From NCBI GenBank assembly GCA_030682595.1, contig JAUXNZ010000212.1, forward strand, positions 1-9,295: a DNA stretch of 9,295 nt. Direction: 5' to 3'. Positions 1-5,419 of the stretch are shown in pieces; within the stretch, counting starts at the first letter, position 1, and the number at the start of each line of letters is the position of its first letter. The notes beneath the pieces were generated by a model. It saw only the letters and a program-made list of their open reading frames with translations, had not been told where the DNA came from and did not search any database. Source of the DNA: Rhodocyclaceae bacterium (GTDB taxonomy: Bacteria; Pseudomonadota; Gammaproteobacteria; Burkholderiales; Rhodocyclaceae). Made by a program: the position numbers and the translations under genes.

Positions 1-71
1 TCGAGCTGATCGACAAGGTCGGTCTCCAGAACTATCTGCAGTCGGCGATGGGAAACGCTGGCGGCTCCTGA
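1..71 (+). CDS. bfr: Bacterioferritin, C-terminal end (partial)
   Basis: Only the last 22 complete codons are present; the gene begins before the window and ends at TGA 69-71. The visible tail contains ELIDKVGLQNYLQ, which closely matches the conserved end of bacterioferritins (E. coli Bfr ends with DLIQKMGLQNYLQ). Bacterioferritin is a cytoplasmic, haem-containing 24-subunit shell that oxidises Fe2+ and stores it as ferric mineral. The ferroxidase and haem ligands lie upstream and cannot be checked. The neighbouring feo operon on the same strand supports an iron role. The call rests on a short but distinctive motif recalled from the family. Confidence 0.8.
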   Translation, partial: ELIDKVGLQNYLQSAMGNAGGS

Positions 72-84
72 ATTTGCTCCGTTG

Positions 85-114
85 GGCGGTGCCGCGTGTA
101 CCGCCTGTTGTTAT
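85..114 (+). terminator. Probable intrinsic terminator after bfr
   Basis: GGCGGT at 85-90 pairs perfectly with ACCGCC at 100-105 across a nine-base loop. The T-rich TGTTGTTAT follows at 106-114. The site lies 13 bases after the bfr stop codon, where a terminator is expected, and would separate bfr from the downstream feo operon. The stem is short and the T-run is interrupted, so termination may be partial. Confidence 0.45.
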
Positions 115-121
115 CCAATCC

Positions 122-162
122 GCCAGCCAGCCACTGATGTCCGATGCATAGCCAGCCAGCCA
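122..162 (+). repeat. Direct repeat of GCCAGCCAGCCA upstream of the feo-operon barrel gene
   Basis: The 12-base sequence GCCAGCCAGCCA occurs at 122-133 and again at 151-162, a spacing of 29 bases from start to start. Each copy is itself made of three GCCA units. The pair lies in the 118-base gap between bfr and the outer-membrane protein gene, so it could be a regulator site or simple slippage. No known binding motif was recognised. Confidence 0.6.
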
Positions 163-175
163 GAATCATTAATCT
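162..175 (+). promoter_or_regulatory. AT-rich imperfect palindrome, weak Fur-box candidate
   Basis: AGAATCATTAATCT matches its own reverse complement at 10 of 14 positions and contains AATCATTA, resembling the inner part of the Fur consensus (AATCATTATC). It is the only clearly AT-rich patch before the operon and lies just upstream of the ribosome-binding site at 176-182. Fur control would fit iron genes, but the match is partial and no convincing -35/-10 pair was found. Treat it as a candidate only. Confidence 0.25.
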
Positions 176-189
176 AAAAGGGCTCTGCC

Positions 190-888
190 ATGCAAACGAC
201 ACAAGGGAGATTGATCACACTCATCGCTGCCGCCGGTATCTCATTCCCGACATATGCCGAAGGACCGATGGCGACCGACGATGCCGGCACGCTCGACATC
301 GGCGGCATGAAGGTCGAGGTCGTGCTGGGTCGCGACGACAAGACGCGTAGCGCCGAACTGGGCTTCGGCTTTGGCCTGATCGAGAACGTCGAAATCGGTC
401 TCGGCTTTGCGCGCGAAACCGATCGTACCGCTGATCCCTCTGCCAAGCTGCGTGGCACAGGCATCGGCATCAAGTGGGTGCCGATCCAGAACGACACGGG
501 CTGGTCGCTGGGCATGAGCTTCGGCTATGGCAAGACCCGAGTCGATGATCGCTTCAACGCGGAAAAATTCACCGAAAGGGAATATGCCTTGACCGGACTG
601 GCTTCCTATCGCCTCGAAAATAACCAGGTGCTGCACCTGAACCTCGGCGCCGTGCGCGTCAAGGCGCAGGGGGAGAGCGATACCGTCCGCACCTGGAACA
701 TCGGCTACGAATTCCCGCTCGTCGAGAACCTGCAACTGACCGTGGAAACCTACGGCGCAGAGCACTCGCGTCCGGACAAGGCGATCGGCCTGCGCTACGA
801 AGTATTTGACGGCTTCAAGGTTTCCGCCGCCGTCGGGCGCGGCAACGACCGCGGCTTCGGCCAGGTCGGCCTCGCCTGGGAATTCTGA
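190..888 (+). CDS. Small outer-membrane beta-barrel protein, first gene of the feo operon
   Basis: This 232-residue protein has a signal peptide: Arg7, a hydrophobic stretch about 8-20, and probable cleavage after Thr-Tyr-Ala23. The rest is built of alternating hydrophobic and polar stretches separated by charged turns. It ends in Phe (GLAWEF), as beta-barrel proteins recognised by the Bam machinery do. These features predict an outer-membrane barrel of perhaps 8-12 strands. The ATG at 190 follows AAAAGGG with seven bases of spacing. The exact family was not recognised; it resembles small proteins often annotated as transporter or MetA-pathway-like. It is followed closely by two feoA genes and feoB, so an iron-entry or envelope role is inferred from context, not from a motif. 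Confidence 0.8.
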   Translation: MQTTQGRLITLIAAAGISFPTYAEGPMATDDAGTLDIGGMKVEVVLGRDDKTRSAELGFGFGLIENVEIGLGFARETDRTADPSAKLRGTGIGIKWVPIQNDTGWSLGMSFGYGKTRVDDRFNAEKFTEREYALTGLASYRLENNQVLHLNLGAVRVKAQGESDTVRTWNIGYEFPLVENLQLTVETYGAEHSRPDKAIGLRYEVFDGFKVSAAVGRGNDRGFGQVGLAWEF

Positions 889-917
889 CAATGGACGCAG
901 CCGGGACGACGCCTGCA

Positions 918-940
918 AAAGTCGGCGCTGGCGAGACGGC
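918..940 (+). repeat. Dispersed 23-base repeat, copy 1 (one mismatch)
   Basis: This is the first of three copies of a 23-base sequence beginning AAAGTCGGCGCTGGCG and ending GACGGC. It differs from the other two at one base (A at 934 where they have G). The other copies are at 5357-5379 (reverse orientation) and 7623-7645. Here it lies between the barrel gene and the first feoA. Its hairpin is imperfect: GCTGGC can pair with GCC and AGC, with a two-base bulge. Confidence 0.7.
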
Positions 941-949
941 CCTAGCGCG

Positions 950-1183
950 ATGAGTCCTTCTTCCTTTCCGCTCATGATGGCCGACGAAGGTGCGCGCGTG
1001 CGCGTCATTGCCCTCATGGGTGGCGCGGTCCTCGGCAAGCGCATGACCGAAATGGGCCTGAATGTTGGCGCCGAACTGGTGGTGCGGCAGCGGCAGGGTG
1101 GCGGGCTGATCGTGATGCGCGGCGAGACGCGCTTCGCGCTTGGCGGCGGCATGGCGCACAAGATCATGGTGACGCCGGCATGA
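950..1183 (+). CDS. feoA: FeoA-family ferrous iron transport protein, first copy
   Basis: This 77-residue protein is one SH3-like FeoA domain. It shows the family pattern: RVRVIALMGG near residue 17, then GKRMTEMGLNVGAELVV, an RQGGGLIVMRGETRFALGGGMA stretch and a hydrophobic end. FeoA is a small cytoplasmic partner of the FeoB permease and is needed for full Fe2+ uptake. The ATG at 950 was chosen because it gives a normal family length; the longer frame upstream runs through the barrel gene and repeat copy 1. No strong Shine-Dalgarno is visible, but a 20-codon reading frame at 891 stops over this start, so coupling is possible. It differs clearly from the second FeoA and is of the glycine-rich type. 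Confidence 0.88.
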   Translation: MSPSSFPLMMADEGARVRVIALMGGAVLGKRMTEMGLNVGAELVVRQRQGGGLIVMRGETRFALGGGMAHKIMVTPA

Positions 1184-1202
1184 CAATGAATTGGATGAAC
1201 AG

Positions 1203-1436
1203 ATGACAACAATCAGCGAATTGAAAGTGGGTGATCGCGCCAGGGTGGCGGGCTTCACCGCAACGGGCCGCGGCTACCGGCGCAAGCTCCTGACCATGGG
1301 ACTGACGCCCGGCGCCGAAATCTCCATCGCGCGGATCGCGCCGATGGGCGATCCGGTGGAGATTCGCGTGCGCGGCTTTTCTCTCTCGCTGCGCAAGGAA
1401 GAAGCGTCGGCACTGAACGTGGAGAAACTGCGATGA
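1203..1436 (+). CDS. feoA: FeoA-family ferrous iron transport protein, second copy
   Basis: This is a second FeoA domain of 77 residues. It resembles E. coli FeoA, with YRRKLLTMGLTPGAEI in the middle followed by IAPMGDPVEIRVRGFSLSLRK, the classic APLGDP...SLRK pattern. It presumably binds or stimulates FeoB at the cytoplasmic face. Start choice: ATG 1203 gives the family length. An in-frame TTG at 1191 would add four residues but has no better ribosome-binding site; a weak GGA lies about nine bases before 1203. The stop codon overlaps the feoB start in ATGA (1433-1436), so the two genes are almost certainly translationally coupled. Confidence 0.9.
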   Translation: MTTISELKVGDRARVAGFTATGRGYRRKLLTMGLTPGAEISIARIAPMGDPVEIRVRGFSLSLRKEEASALNVEKLR

Positions 1437-3769
1437 AGAACTATTACACCATCGGCCTGGTCGGCAACCCGAACTGCGGCAAGACCACGCTCTTCAATGC
1501 GCTGACAGGCTCCAGGCAGCGCGTTGGCAACTGGCCAGGCGTGACCGTCGAACGCAAGAGCGGCGAATTTCGGCAGGACGGCATGCACGTCGAAGTCGTC
1601 GACCTGCCCGGCACCTATTCGCTTGATGTCGTCGATCGAGAAATCTCACTCGACGAAATGGTTGCACGCGACTATGTGCATACGGGCGAGGCAGACCTGA
1701 TCGTCAACATCGTCGATGCTTCCAACCTCGAGCGCAACCTCTACCTGACCACGCAACTCGCCGAGATGGGCGTGCCGCTGCTGGTCGTGCTCAACATGAC
1801 CGACGTGGCGGAAGCCAAGGGCATGCGCGTCGATACGGCCGAATTGGCTGCGCAACTCGGCTGCCCGGTGCTGCCGGTCATCGCCTCGCAGGGCAAGGGC
1901 ATCGACGCACTGAAGGCGGCGCTCCTCGCCGCGGCCATGGAGCAGCCGCGTGCCAGTGCCAGCCTGACTTATGTCGACGCGGTCGAGATGGCGATCGCCG
2001 CGCTGATCGATCCGCTCACGCAGACGGTCAAGGCCGGCAAGGTCGCACCGCGCTGGCTGACAGTGCGCTTGCTCGAAGGCGATGATCTGGCAAAACGGAC
2101 CGTTGGTCCCGACATCGCCGCGCTGGCGGCACGGCATGCCGCCGACCTCGCGGACGACCTCGACATCTACGTCGCCGACGCGCACTACGGCCTCGCCAAC
2201 CGCATCGCCAATGCCGCCGTCAAGGTGACCGGTCGCGTCGAGCGCGACACCACCGACCGCATCGACCGCGTGGTGCTCAACCGCGCGCTGGGCATCCCGA
2301 TCTTCCTGCTGATGATGTACCTGATGTTCATGTCCACCATCAACCTCGGCGGCGCCTTCATCGACTTCTTCGACCAGGCCGCCGGCGCGATCTTCGTCGA
2401 CGGCTTCGGCGCAGTGCTCGCCGCGGCCAGCGTGCCGGAGTGGCTCAACGTGATGCTAGCCAAGGGCATCGGCGGCGGCATCCAGACCGTCGCCACCTTC
2501 ATCCCGGTGATCGGCTTCCTCTACCTGTTCCTCTCGGTGCTGGAAGATTCCGGCTACATGGCGCGCGCGGCCTTCGTCATGGACCGTTTCATGCGCTGGG
2601 TCGGCCTACCGGGCAAGTCCTTCGTGCCGCTGATCGTCGGCTTCGGCTGCAACGTGCCGGCCATCATGGCGACGCGCACCCTCGAGCATCGCCGCGACCG
2701 GCTGATGACGATCGCCATGGCGCCCTTCATGTCCTGCGGCGCACGCCTGCCGGTGTATGTGCTGTTCGCCGCCGCGTTCTTTCCTGCCAACGCGCAGAAC
2801 GTGGTGTTCGGCCTGTATCTCATCGGTATCGCCGTCGCCGTGTTCACCGGTTTGATCCTCAAGAATTCGCTGCTCAAGGGCGAGGCGACGCCATTCATCA
2901 TGGAACTACCGCCCTATCACCTGCCGACGCTCAAGGGTGTGCTGATCCATACCTGGGATCGCCTGAAGAGCTTCATCTTCAGGGCCGGTCGCATCATCGT
3001 GCCGATGGTGCTGGTGCTCAACTTCCTCAACACCATCGGTACCGACGGCAGCTTCGGAAATGAAGACAGCGACAAGTCGATGCTCGCCGAAGTCGGCCGC
3101 ACGATCACGCCGGCCTTCACGCCGCTGGGCCTGACCGAGGAGAACTGGCCGGCCGCCGTCGGCATCTTCACCGGCGTGCTCGCCAAGGAGGCCGTCGTCG
3201 GCACGCTCAATGCCGCCTACGCCGCGCTGGCCGAGGAGGACGCGGCCGCTGCCGGCGAGGAAGCGAAGGAAGAGGCAGCCTTCAGCCTGGGCAATGCCCT
3301 GTCCGCCGCTGTCGCCACGATTCCTGAAAACCTCTCCGCTGCCCTCGGTGGCTGGGCTGACCCGCTCGGCATCGGCGTCGGGGATCTGTCGGATCAGGAA
3401 GCCGTCGCCGCAGAGCAGGAAGTCGCCGTCGGCACTTTCGGCGCCATGGCGGCGCGCTTCGACGGCACGGCCGGCGCCTTCGCCTACTTGTTGTTCATCC
3501 TGCTCTACTTCCCCTGCACGGCGGCCATCGCGGCGGTCTACCAGGAGAGCGGGATGCGCTGGACGCTCTTCGTCGCGGCCTGGACGACGGGCATGGCCTA
3601 CGGGCTCGCCACGCTGGTCTATCAGGGCGCGACCTACGCCAGCCATCCCTCAACCTCACTGGCCTGGATCGTCGGTATCATCGGCGCCTTCGCGCTCGTG
3701 CTGTTCGGCCTGCGGCGCCACGGCCAGCGTGAGGAAGCCACCGCACACGCGGTACCCCAGAGCGCCTGA
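1433..3769 (+). CDS. feoB: Ferrous iron permease FeoB
   Basis: FeoB (778 residues, close to E. coli FeoB at 773) moves Fe2+ across the inner membrane using an N-terminal G domain. Motifs visible are G1 GNPNCGKTT (11-19), the G2 region at Val37-Thr38, G3 DLPGTYSL (57-64), G4 NMTD (121-124) and a G5-like IASQGKG (150-156). The membrane part starts near residue 283. It contains the two gate regions, including VGFGCNVPAIMATRT (Cys406), MSCGARLP (Cys435) and FPCTAAIAAVYQE (Cys695), the conserved pore cysteines. All parts are intact, so it should be functional. It overlaps feoA by four bases, and its stop codon is part of the feoC ribosome-binding site. The acidic Ala/Glu-rich segment near residue 600 is a variable loop. 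Confidence 0.97.
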   Translation: MKNYYTIGLVGNPNCGKTTLFNALTGSRQRVGNWPGVTVERKSGEFRQDGMHVEVVDLPGTYSLDVVDREISLDEMVARDYVHTGEADLIVNIVDASNLERNLYLTTQLAEMGVPLLVVLNMTDVAEAKGMRVDTAELAAQLGCPVLPVIASQGKGIDALKAALLAAAMEQPRASASLTYVDAVEMAIAALIDPLTQTVKAGKVAPRWLTVRLLEGDDLAKRTVGPDIAALAARHAADLADDLDIYVADAHYGLANRIANAAVKVTGRVERDTTDRIDRVVLNRALGIPIFLLMMYLMFMSTINLGGAFIDFFDQAAGAIFVDGFGAVLAAASVPEWLNVMLAKGIGGGIQTVATFIPVIGFLYLFLSVLEDSGYMARAAFVMDRFMRWVGLPGKSFVPLIVGFGCNVPAIMATRTLEHRRDRLMTIAMAPFMSCGARLPVYVLFAAAFFPANAQNVVFGLYLIGIAVAVFTGLILKNSLLKGEATPFIMELPPYHLPTLKGVLIHTWDRLKSFIFRAGRIIVPMVLVLNFLNTIGTDGSFGNEDSDKSMLAEVGRTITPAFTPLGLTEENWPAAVGIFTGVLAKEAVVGTLNAAYAALAEEDAAAAGEEAKEEAAFSLGNALSAAVATIPENLSAALGGWADPLGIGVGDLSDQEAVAAEQEVAVGTFGAMAARFDGTAGAFAYLLFILLYFPCTAAIAAVYQESGMRWTLFVAAWTTGMAYGLATLVYQGATYASHPSTSLAWIVGIIGAFALVLFGLRRHGQREEATAHAVPQSA

Positions 3770-3773
3770 GGAG
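3768..3773 (+). promoter_or_regulatory. Shine-Dalgarno GAGGAG of feoC, overlapping the feoB stop
   Basis: GAGGAG shares its first two bases with the feoB stop codon TGA (3767-3769) and lies four bases before the feoC ATG. This supports the feoC start and indicates tight coupling of feoC translation to feoB. Confidence 0.7.
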
Positions 3774-3777
3774 CGAC

Positions 3778-4008
3778 ATGATCCTTTCGCAAGTGAACGA
3801 CTATCTCAAGTTTCGCGGCCGCGCCAGCGTGATGGACATGGCCATCGGGCTCAACACGACGCCCGATGCGCTGCGCGAAATGCTGGCCGTGCTGGAACGC
3901 AAGGGCCGCGTGCGGCGCCTGCCATCCGGCACGCTGTGCGGCGGCGGCTGCAGCAAGTGCGATCCCGCCAACATCGAACTCTACGAGTGGAGTGGTTCGG
4001 ACTCGTGA
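3778..4008 (+). CDS. feoC: FeoC-like winged-helix protein of the Feo system
   Basis: This 76-residue protein has the FeoC layout. An N-terminal winged-helix part (about 1-50) carries the pattern VNDYLKFRGRASVMDMA...TTPDALREMLAVLERKGRVRRL, followed by a cysteine loop, Cys54-Gly-Gly-Gly-Cys58-Ser-Lys-Cys61. In enterobacteria FeoC protects FeoB from proteolysis and can bind an oxygen-sensitive iron-sulfur cluster through four cysteines. Only three cysteines are present here, so a fourth ligand would have to come from another residue or partner. The start at 3778 is supported by GAGGAG and by the family's length. It lies directly after feoB in the same operon. Confidence 0.88.
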   Translation: MILSQVNDYLKFRGRASVMDMAIGLNTTPDALREMLAVLERKGRVRRLPSGTLCGGGCSKCDPANIELYEWSGSDS

Positions 4009-4144
4009 GCGGCCACGCCACGCACGACCTTCGCCTCTGGCAGCACAGCTACGATTTCGGCACGACGATCACCAGACGCCGGCCACGCTGGGTCTGATGG
4101 TTGGCTTCGCGTTGATGGTGATGCTGGACACCGCCCTCGGCTGA
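4005..4144 (+). pseudogene. Frameshifted remnant of a metal-ion transporter gene (ZIP-like C-terminus)
   Basis: Directly after feoC, the frame ending at TGA 4142-4144 encodes a His/Asp-rich stretch (RHDDHQTP) and one hydrophobic segment finishing in GFALMVMLDTALG. This is how many bacterial ZIP-family zinc/iron transporters end. No full-length gene precedes it. A second frame, from GTG 4005 to 4097, reads HDLRLWQHSYDF and could be the preceding part after a frameshift, or the start of a cation diffusion facilitator, whose N-termini look similar. The piece is far too short to be a transporter. A degraded gene is the best reading, but the family is not settled. Confidence 0.4.
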
Positions 4145-4146
4145 TA

Positions 4147-4164
4147 CCGCCCGCAGCCGGGCGG
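4147..4164. terminator. GC hairpin between convergent genes
   Basis: CCGCCCG (4147-4153) pairs perfectly with CGGGCGG (4158-4164) around a four-base loop. It lies three bases after the transporter remnant and six bases beyond the 3' end of the opposing lysine-rich gene. The location suits a bidirectional terminator for the feo operon and the minus-strand cluster. No T-run follows on either strand, so Rho-independent termination is uncertain. Confidence 0.4.
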
Positions 4165-4169
4165 CGGCA

Positions 4170-4355
4170 TTACGTAGCGGGCCGGGGATCGGCCTCCACC
4201 GCACTGTCGGCCTTGTCTGTCCCGGCGGCGGCGCCCTCCTCGCCTGCTTCGGCGGCGGTCTTGCCCGCGAGCTTCTGCCGCCGCTTTTCTTCCTGCTTGC
4301 TTTTCTTCGCCAGATCTCTCTGGCGCTTTTCGAACTGGTAGTTTGGTTTGGCCAA
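4170..4355 (-). CDS. Small lysine/arginine-rich conserved protein
   Basis: This 61-residue, very basic protein begins M-AKPNYQFEKRQRDLAKKSKQEEKRRQKLAGK and ends in an Ala/Glu/Asp-rich tail of low complexity. The KPNYQFEKRQR...KKxKQEEKRxRKL pattern is recalled from short uncharacterised proteins common in Beta- and Gammaproteobacteria. Its function is unknown; the charge suggests nucleic-acid or ribosome contact (inference only). The start is taken as TTG at 4355, because AGGAGG (4360-4365) lies four bases upstream and the conserved part begins right after it. A GTG seven codons earlier has no ribosome-binding site. It is last in a minus-strand series behind an RRM protein. Confidence 0.75.
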   Translation of the reverse strand: MAKPNYQFEKRQRDLAKKSKQEEKRRQKLAGKTAAEAGEEGAAAGTDKADSAVEADPRPAT

Positions 4356-4359
4356 GAAG

Positions 4360-4365
4360 CCTCCT
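4360..4365 (-). promoter_or_regulatory. Perfect Shine-Dalgarno AGGAGG selecting a TTG start
   Basis: On the minus strand AGGAGG stands four bases before TTG 4355. It lies inside the longer reading frame that opens at GTG 4376, which argues that the true start is the TTG and not the upstream codon. Confidence 0.65.
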
Positions 4366-4423
4366 AAGATCGCCACAAGGGCTTTATTGATGCGCTAAAC
4401 ATTACGACGGCAGTGCGGCTGTA

Positions 4424-4702
4424 CTAGCCGCTGGCGGAACCCCCATTCCGCGCTTCCTGCGAGCGCGCTTCGCTCACCACCATGCCACGACCAGCGACAT
4501 CCTTGCCGTTGAGCCCGGCAATGGCGGCTTGTGCTTCGCTGTCGGAACCCATCTCGATGAAGCCGAAACCCTTCGATTTCCCGGAGGCGCGATCGGTAAT
4601 GAGCTGCACCGAACCGAGTGTGCCAAACGGCGCAAACAGCTGTTCGAGATCGGCCTTGCCGACACTGTAAGCCAGGTTGCTGACATAAAGCTTTTTACCC
4701 AA
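4424..4702 (-). CDS. RNA-binding protein with a single RRM domain
   Basis: This 92-residue protein is one RNA recognition motif plus a short Ser/Gly tail. RNP2 is LYVSNL (5-10) and RNP1 is KGFGFIEM (44-51), with aromatic residues at the usual RNA-contacting positions. The domain ends near GRGMVVSEAR. Stand-alone bacterial RRM proteins of this type (Rbp family) bind single-stranded RNA, and some are cold-inducible in cyanobacteria; the targets are unknown here. The start is TTG 4702, preceded by GGAG (4710-4713) with seven bases of spacing; no ATG exists in frame before the domain. It lies 33 bases after the 83-residue gene upstream, so they may be co-transcribed. Confidence 0.92.
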   Translation of the reverse strand: MGKKLYVSNLAYSVGKADLEQLFAPFGTLGSVQLITDRASGKSKGFGFIEMGSDSEAQAAIAGLNGKDVAGRGMVVSEARSQEARNGGSASG

Positions 4703-4735
4703 GGGAATTCTCCAGAAGTCGGGGGAGGCAGCGGG

Positions 4736-4987
4736 CTATTTTAACTTGCCCGCGGAGGCCTTCGATCCCGATTGCGCCGCCTGTTGATATTTCTTGAAGA
4801 CATCCCGTGCGTCCTGATGGGCGCGGTCCAGCGTGCAGATTTTCGGATTGTCGTCGTGGCCGCTGAAGAAGTCGTCCGCCTGGGCGCGCATCACCAGTTG
4901 TATCGCCGCTTCATCTGCGAGGTCGTATTTTTCGGTGATCAGCGTGGTGACTTCATCGAGGTGCTGCTCATAAGTCATTGGCTTCAT
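4736..4987 (-). CDS. Hypothetical 83-residue protein downstream of ykgJ
   Basis: Not recognised as a named family. The 83 residues look mostly helical: an acidic first half (MTYEQHLDEVTTLITEKYDLADEAA), then a DDFFSGHDDNPKICTLDRAHQDA segment and a basic, Ser/Ala/Lys-rich tail. It has one cysteine, and no signal peptide or membrane segment, so it is probably cytoplasmic. ATG 4987 was chosen because AGGA stands seven bases upstream and the codon lies one base after the ykgJ stop (TGAcATG), which implies coupling. A second Met three codons in is possible. A longer frame running into ykgJ is a shadow. Confidence 0.75.
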   Translation of the reverse strand: MKPMTYEQHLDEVTTLITEKYDLADEAAIQLVMRAQADDFFSGHDDNPKICTLDRAHQDARDVFKKYQQAAQSGSKASAGKLK

Positions 4988-4988
4988 G

Positions 4989-5318
4989 TCATTTCCTGCT
5001 CTGGTCGGACGATAGGTGGAGCGCGCGTTCTTCAAGGCAATCGCTGTCACCCATCTGGTAATCGCGGCAGATGGTCGGCCGCTGAGCGTAGATGGTGCAG
5101 CGCAAGGTGTGGCGATCCAGGGCCGCGCACCAGCCATCGGCAAGGCGCAGCATAACCCATCCACCCCACTGATCTTCAAGGGTATATTCAACGGGGATGT
5201 CATCCTCGCCCATCAGCATGACTTCGAGCCGGCAGCAGCAGGCTGCACAGTTGGCGCATGCGATGGCCGGGATGGCCGTGGTGGCGTTTCCTGCGTTCAT
5301 ATGCGGGCATTGTTGCAT
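4989..5318 (-). CDS. YkgJ-family cysteine cluster protein
   Basis: This 109-residue protein has the YkgJ (UPF0153) zinc/iron-chelating pattern. An N-terminal group has Cys21, Cys24 and Cys27-29, followed by WCAALDRHTLRCTIYAQRP and TICRDYQMGDSDC, giving Cys64, Cys74, Cys84 and Cys94. Cysteines in this order are thought to bind a metal or iron-sulfur cluster; the biochemical role is not established. The start at ATG 5318 gives a 20-residue lead before the cluster. ATG 5300 is an alternative (103 residues), and neither has a strong Shine-Dalgarno. It is transcribed divergently from yjbQ and heads the minus-strand gene series. Confidence 0.88.
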   Translation of the reverse strand: MQQCPHMNAGNATTAIPAIACANCAACCCRLEVMLMGEDDIPVEYTLEDQWGGWVMLRLADGWCAALDRHTLRCTIYAQRPTICRDYQMGDSDCLEERALHLSSDQSRK

Positions 5319-5350
5319 GTTGGCGCCGTTCCCTTGTTGTCGGCGATTCG

Positions 5351-5379
5351 GCTGGCGCCGTCCCGCCAGCGCCGACTTT
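5351..5379 (-). repeat. Dispersed 23-base repeat, copy 2, with perfect 7-bp hairpin
   Basis: The core copy occupies 5357-5379 in reverse orientation and is identical to copy 3. Extending it to 5351 gives a hairpin: GCTGGCG (5351-5357), loop CCGTCC, CGCCAGC (5364-5370). It sits in the 101-base gap between the divergent genes ykgJ and yjbQ. This is the copy with the cleanest secondary structure, and it suggests a REP-like element of conserved AAAGTC head plus palindrome. Confidence 0.75.
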
Positions 5380-5419
5380 TGGCTGTCGAAAATCGTCCGC
5401 TCCGGGGGATAATGGAACG

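Noticed and set aside
122..162. CRISPR-like repeats from the GCCAGCCAGCCA pair
   Set aside because: There are only two short copies of a simple GCCA motif, no spacer series and no cas genes.
241..1212. Open frame of 323 codons on the minus strand across the barrel gene and first feoA
   Set aside because: It is antisense to two well-supported genes, has low-complexity Arg/Pro/Ala composition and no recognisable motif; typical of GC-rich shadow frames.
2906..3646. Minus-strand frame of 246 codons inside feoB
   Set aside because: It lies wholly antisense to intact FeoB, is rich in Arg/Gly/Asp and has no domain pattern.
3210..4097. Plus-strand frame of 295 codons overlapping feoB, feoC and beyond
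   Set aside because: It is out of frame with FeoB and FeoC and is Arg/Ser/Pro-rich noise. Only its last 30 codons were considered, as part of the transporter remnant.
4356..4376. Upstream GTG start (4376) for the lysine-rich protein
   Set aside because: There is no ribosome-binding site before it, while AGGAGG lies inside this extension, correctly placed for TTG 4355.
4736..5203. Longer form of the 83-residue protein, starting inside ykgJ
   Set aside because: The first 72 residues would be antisense-free but out of frame with YkgJ's conserved cysteines; ATG 4987 has a Shine-Dalgarno and directly follows the ykgJ stop.
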